Positions 61,696 through 64,000 of a DNA stretch of 64,000 nucleotides are shown piece by piece (the first letter of the stretch is position 1; each line of letters starts with the position of its first letter). A model generated the notes under the pieces. It was not told where the DNA came from. It saw nothing but the letters and a program-made list of their open reading frames with translations, and did not search any database. The translations under genes and the position numbers were made by a program. Origin of the DNA: UBA8524 sp964215915 (GTDB lineage Bacteria > Bacteroidota > Bacteroidia > UBA8524); the NCBI GenBank assembly GCA_964215915.1, contig CAXPEB010000059.1:1-64000 (forward strand), given 5' to 3'.

Positions 61696-63105
61696 ATGCG
61701 CGACAAACAGGTCCTCCGCTCCTACTTCCTGTTGCTACTTGCAGTAGGCATACTCCTCCTCGTACAGTGGGCCTATCCGCATGTTCCCTTTCTCCGGGAT
61801 AATTTCAAAAACAGCAACTTCCTCACCTATTACCTGCAGCAGGAGGAAATCCCCGATTCCCTGCTAGCACCCCCGATAGACAGCTCGGTGTTCGATCAAC
61901 TGGACACTCTGGCGGCAGACAGCTCCCGCGACAGTACTGCCACCGACTCGCTCCCTCCGATCCAAAAAATTGATGAGGCCTGGTTTAAAAACGACAGCGC
62001 CATTGTGCCGGACACCGCCAACCTCGCCTACCTGAGGGCCTTTTTCGAAGGATTGAAAAAGAAAAAAACACGGGTGCTGTACTGGGGCGACTCCATGATT
62101 GAAGGAGACCTCATCACGCAAACCCTTCGCCGGAAACTGCAACAGCAATACGGAGGCACCGGAGTGGGTTTTGTTCCCATGGTTTCCATTACCGCAGGCT
62201 TTCGACGCACTGTCATCCATAAATACGGAGGCCCCTGGAATTACTATTCCATCGTAAAAAACGCCAAACTCAAACAAGCTCCTTTCGGACTGAATGCCGA
62301 ATACATGACCGTGGGCAAAGACAGCACGGGAAAAAAGGCCTGGGCTCAGTACACCGTACCGAAAGGCAAAAAAGACTGGAACAAGGTGCAGTTTTTTTAC
62401 GGTAAGGGAAATGGAAAAGCCAAGGTTACCGTTCGTATCAATAAAAAGCCCGATCAACACCTGGTGCTCTCCGATACCAATACCGTCAACCGGCTGGTCT
62501 TTAGCGACAGCAGCATACACCGGTTCTATATCCAAATTGATTCGGGCTATCAAACCGTATTTTTCGGGGTGAGCCTGGAAAATGAAGAAGGAGTTCAGGT
62601 GGATAACCTCAGCCTCCGGGGCAATTCCGGCATGGCACAAACCCGCATCTCTTCACCCATACTGCGCGGGTTCCGGGAATACCTGGAACCGGACCTGATC
62701 GTGCTGCATTTCGGCATCAACGTGATCAATGCCAGTACCATGGATTATTCGTGGTATGAAAGGGCTATGACCCGTGTGGTACGCCATTACCAGAGTTGCT
62801 ACCCACACGCTTCCATCCTGATTATCGGGGTGGCCGACAAAGGGTTCAAAAAAGGAGATGAGATGGTCAGCGACCCCTCGGTACGCCGTGTGCTGAAAAC
62901 ACAGTACAAGGTAGCCCTGAAAACCGGTGTGGCTTTCTGGAACCTTTACGCTGCCATGGGAGGGGAAGGATCGATGGTAGAATGGGCCGATGCGGAAAAA
63001 CCGCTGGCCAATAAAGATTATACCCACCTCAATTTCCGCGGAGCAGAAAAGGTGGGGCTGATGTTGTACGACTTTTTGATGGAGGAAAGGAAGAAACATG
63101 ATTAG
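61696..63105 (+). CDS. Membrane-anchored SGNH/GDSL hydrolase
   Basis: 469 residues. One N-terminal membrane helix (SYFLLLLAVGILLLVQWAYP), a Ser/Asp-rich linker (about 60-105), then the SGNH domain: LYWGDSMIEGDL with nucleophile Ser133, LHFGINVINAS (the block usually GxND), and DYTHLNFRG with Asp441 and His444. Between them sits a beta-rich module of about 150 residues. Such proteins in Bacteroidota occur with MBOAT O-acyltransferases and are thought to move acyl groups on surface glycans or peptidoglycan. ATG 61696 is used since the promoter ends just before it; a longer frame begins at 61594. Overlaps the next gene by 8 nt. Confidence 0.86.
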   Translation: MRDKQVLRSYFLLLLAVGILLLVQWAYPHVPFLRDNFKNSNFLTYYLQQEEIPDSLLAPPIDSSVFDQLDTLAADSSRDSTATDSLPPIQKIDEAWFKNDSAIVPDTANLAYLRAFFEGLKKKKTRVLYWGDSMIEGDLITQTLRRKLQQQYGGTGVGFVPMVSITAGFRRTVIHKYGGPWNYYSIVKNAKLKQAPFGLNAEYMTVGKDSTGKKAWAQYTVPKGKKDWNKVQFFYGKGNGKAKVTVRINKKPDQHLVLSDTNTVNRLVFSDSSIHRFYIQIDSGYQTVFFGVSLENEEGVQVDNLSLRGNSGMAQTRISSPILRGFREYLEPDLIVLHFGINVINASTMDYSWYERAMTRVVRHYQSCYPHASILIIGVADKGFKKGDEMVSDPSVRRVLKTQYKVALKTGVAFWNLYAAMGGEGSMVEWADAEKPLANKDYTHLNFRGAEKVGLMLYDFLMEERKKHD

Positions 63106-64000
63106 GTTCTTGACCGGGCTTTTGCTCTTATTGGCCACACTCGGTAGCGACGGACAAAGCGATGCCGAATTGCAGGACAACTACCCGTTTCTGCATACCG
63201 ACAGTAATTCAATCCGAAACCTGCACGCTCTTGATGCGTTCTATGCCAAGCTGGATGAACTGAACGAAGGAAAAAGAAAGCAGGTGCGTATCCTTCATAT
63301 CGGCGATTCGCACCTGCAAGCCGATTTCTTTTCGGGAGAAACCCGAAGACTCCTTCAATTGGTTTTCGGGAACGCCGGAAGAGGATTTGTTTTTCCATAC
63401 CGGGTGGCCAATACCAATGGTCCCAACGATTACAAAACCGGCTCCTATGGCAATTGGGATTCCAAACGGGTTGTTTTCCCGGACAAGCCCCTGCCTATCG
63501 GACTTAGCGGTATCACTCTAAGTTCAAACGATAGCAATGCCCTGGTATACCTGCAGCTGAAAGAGGAAGAAGCACGAAACTATGCTTTTGATAAAGTCAC
63601 CGTATTTCGCCAACCCGGCAGCGAATATTTCGACCTGGCCCTGGGTGTGGATATCCCCAACCTGCGCACACAAAGCAGCGTGGAAGGCTACCGCTGGCAT
63701 ACGGTAAGAAGCGGAGAGTCTCTGGGGGTTATCGCCAGGAATTACCGGACCTCGGTGAGACAGCTCAAGGAATGGAACCACCTCCGCTCCGACCTGATAC
63801 GGGCCGGGCAAAAACTCATCGTGGGGGTTACCTATCGCCAGACTCCCGTTGAAGAGTCGGCGGATTTCAATGACATTTACTGCCTTCCCGCAACCGAAGG
63901 ACCGGTTGCGGTCCCCTGTCAGCTTCCGGCTCTTTCAAGCTCGGTGTACATCCGGCACCTCCCCCCTGCCCCCGGGCAGCAAAACGGGGTCATCTACGGA
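63098..64000 (+). CDS. SGNH hydrolase with inserted LysM domain (3' end beyond window)
   Basis: First 301 codons. Signal MIRFLTGLLLLLATLGSDGQ, then ILHIGDSHLQADFFSGETRR with nucleophile Ser71. A beta-rich segment follows, and inside it, at about residues 199-244, a LysM module (WHTVRSGESLGVIARNY, VRQLKEWNHL, IRAGQKLIVG). LysM binds N-acetylglucosamine glycans such as peptidoglycan. The catalytic Asp-His block should lie past the window edge. Coupled to the preceding SGNH gene by an 8-nt overlap, so the two probably act on the same glycan. Confidence 0.85.
   Translation, partial: MIRFLTGLLLLLATLGSDGQSDAELQDNYPFLHTDSNSIRNLHALDAFYAKLDELNEGKRKQVRILHIGDSHLQADFFSGETRRLLQLVFGNAGRGFVFPYRVANTNGPNDYKTGSYGNWDSKRVVFPDKPLPIGLSGITLSSNDSNALVYLQLKEEEARNYAFDKVTVFRQPGSEYFDLALGVDIPNLRTQSSVEGYRWHTVRSGESLGVIARNYRTSVRQLKEWNHLRSDLIRAGQKLIVGVTYRQTPVEESADFNDIYCLPATEGPVAVPCQLPALSSSVYIRHLPPAPGQQNGVIYG

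Noticed and set aside
61864..62640. 258-residue minus-strand open frame
   Set aside because: Antisense to the SGNH hydrolase gene, whose motifs and promoter are clear.
1..64000. CRISPR arrays, insertion sequences, prophage genes, defence systems, secondary-metabolite clusters
   Set aside because: I looked for evenly spaced repeats, transposase or integrase motifs and typical defence domains and found none; apart from a few orphan genes the content is core metabolism, envelope and respiration.

Overview
The window looks like chromosome of a Bacteroidota bacterium, probably a Flavobacteriales-type lineage. I infer this from several things in the sequence: many genes carry a TAnnTTTG -7 promoter box, often with a TTG about 17-20 nt upstream; secreted proteins end in C-terminal type IX secretion sorting domains; and the gene families (S46 dipeptidyl peptidase, DUF4382 lipoprotein, a cox operon with DUF420 and DUF983, BFN protein next to ETF) are typical of that phylum. 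Base composition looks even across most of the window, coding density is high, and I see no insertion sequence, integrase, prophage, CRISPR array or rRNA. One tRNA (His) is present.

Layout. 1-3.5 kb: the end of dnaK, then a LiaF-like protein with a LytS/LytR-type two-component pair and a SanA-like membrane protein. 3.5-5 kb (minus strand): endonuclease III, and an ECF sigma factor with a small partner protein. 5.2-10.3 kb: uvrA, an Mkl/MlaF-MlaE ABC transporter pair and a short-chain dehydrogenase. 10.5-14.7 kb: a T9SS cargo protein, then a minus-strand envelope cluster (TPR protein, LpoB, COG3014-type lipoprotein, PaaI-type thioesterase). 14.7-18.4 kb: etfB-etfA, a bifunctional-nuclease/UVR protein and a CNT nucleoside transporter. 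18.4-20 kb: an outer-membrane-like protein, a small membrane protein and Hsp20. 20.3-28.9 kb: class IV aminotransferase, S46 peptidase of DPP11 type, alanine racemase, M20 amidohydrolase, S8 protease with T9SS signal, DUF4382 lipoprotein. 29-36.3 kb: MFS transporter, tRNA-His, copper-type P-ATPase, glycosyltransferase plus flippase, ArsR regulator and CDF metal exporter. 36.5-43.1 kb: a tetR-tolC-hlyD-RND tripartite efflux operon. 43.3-46.3 kb: a large secreted TPR protein.

46.4-55.5 kb is a long respiratory operon for an aa3-type oxygen reductase: a subunit II carrying an N-terminal cytochrome c domain, subunit I, heme A synthase, heme O synthase, two subunit III-like proteins, subunit IV, SCO, DUF420, a small CxxC membrane protein and DUF983. 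55.6-59.4 kb: formate-tetrahydrofolate ligase, then a short stretch of orphan genes and a VOC/glyoxalase protein. 59.4-64 kb: recA, 2-Cys peroxiredoxin, and two overlapping SGNH-hydrolase genes, the second cut by the window edge and carrying a LysM domain inside the hydrolase.

I do not see a clearly new multi-gene system. The best leads are the cytochrome c-subunit II fusion and conserved unknowns of the cox operon, the SGNH/LysM pair, the LiaF-LytSR module, and several -7 boxes so close to start codons that leaderless mRNAs are likely.
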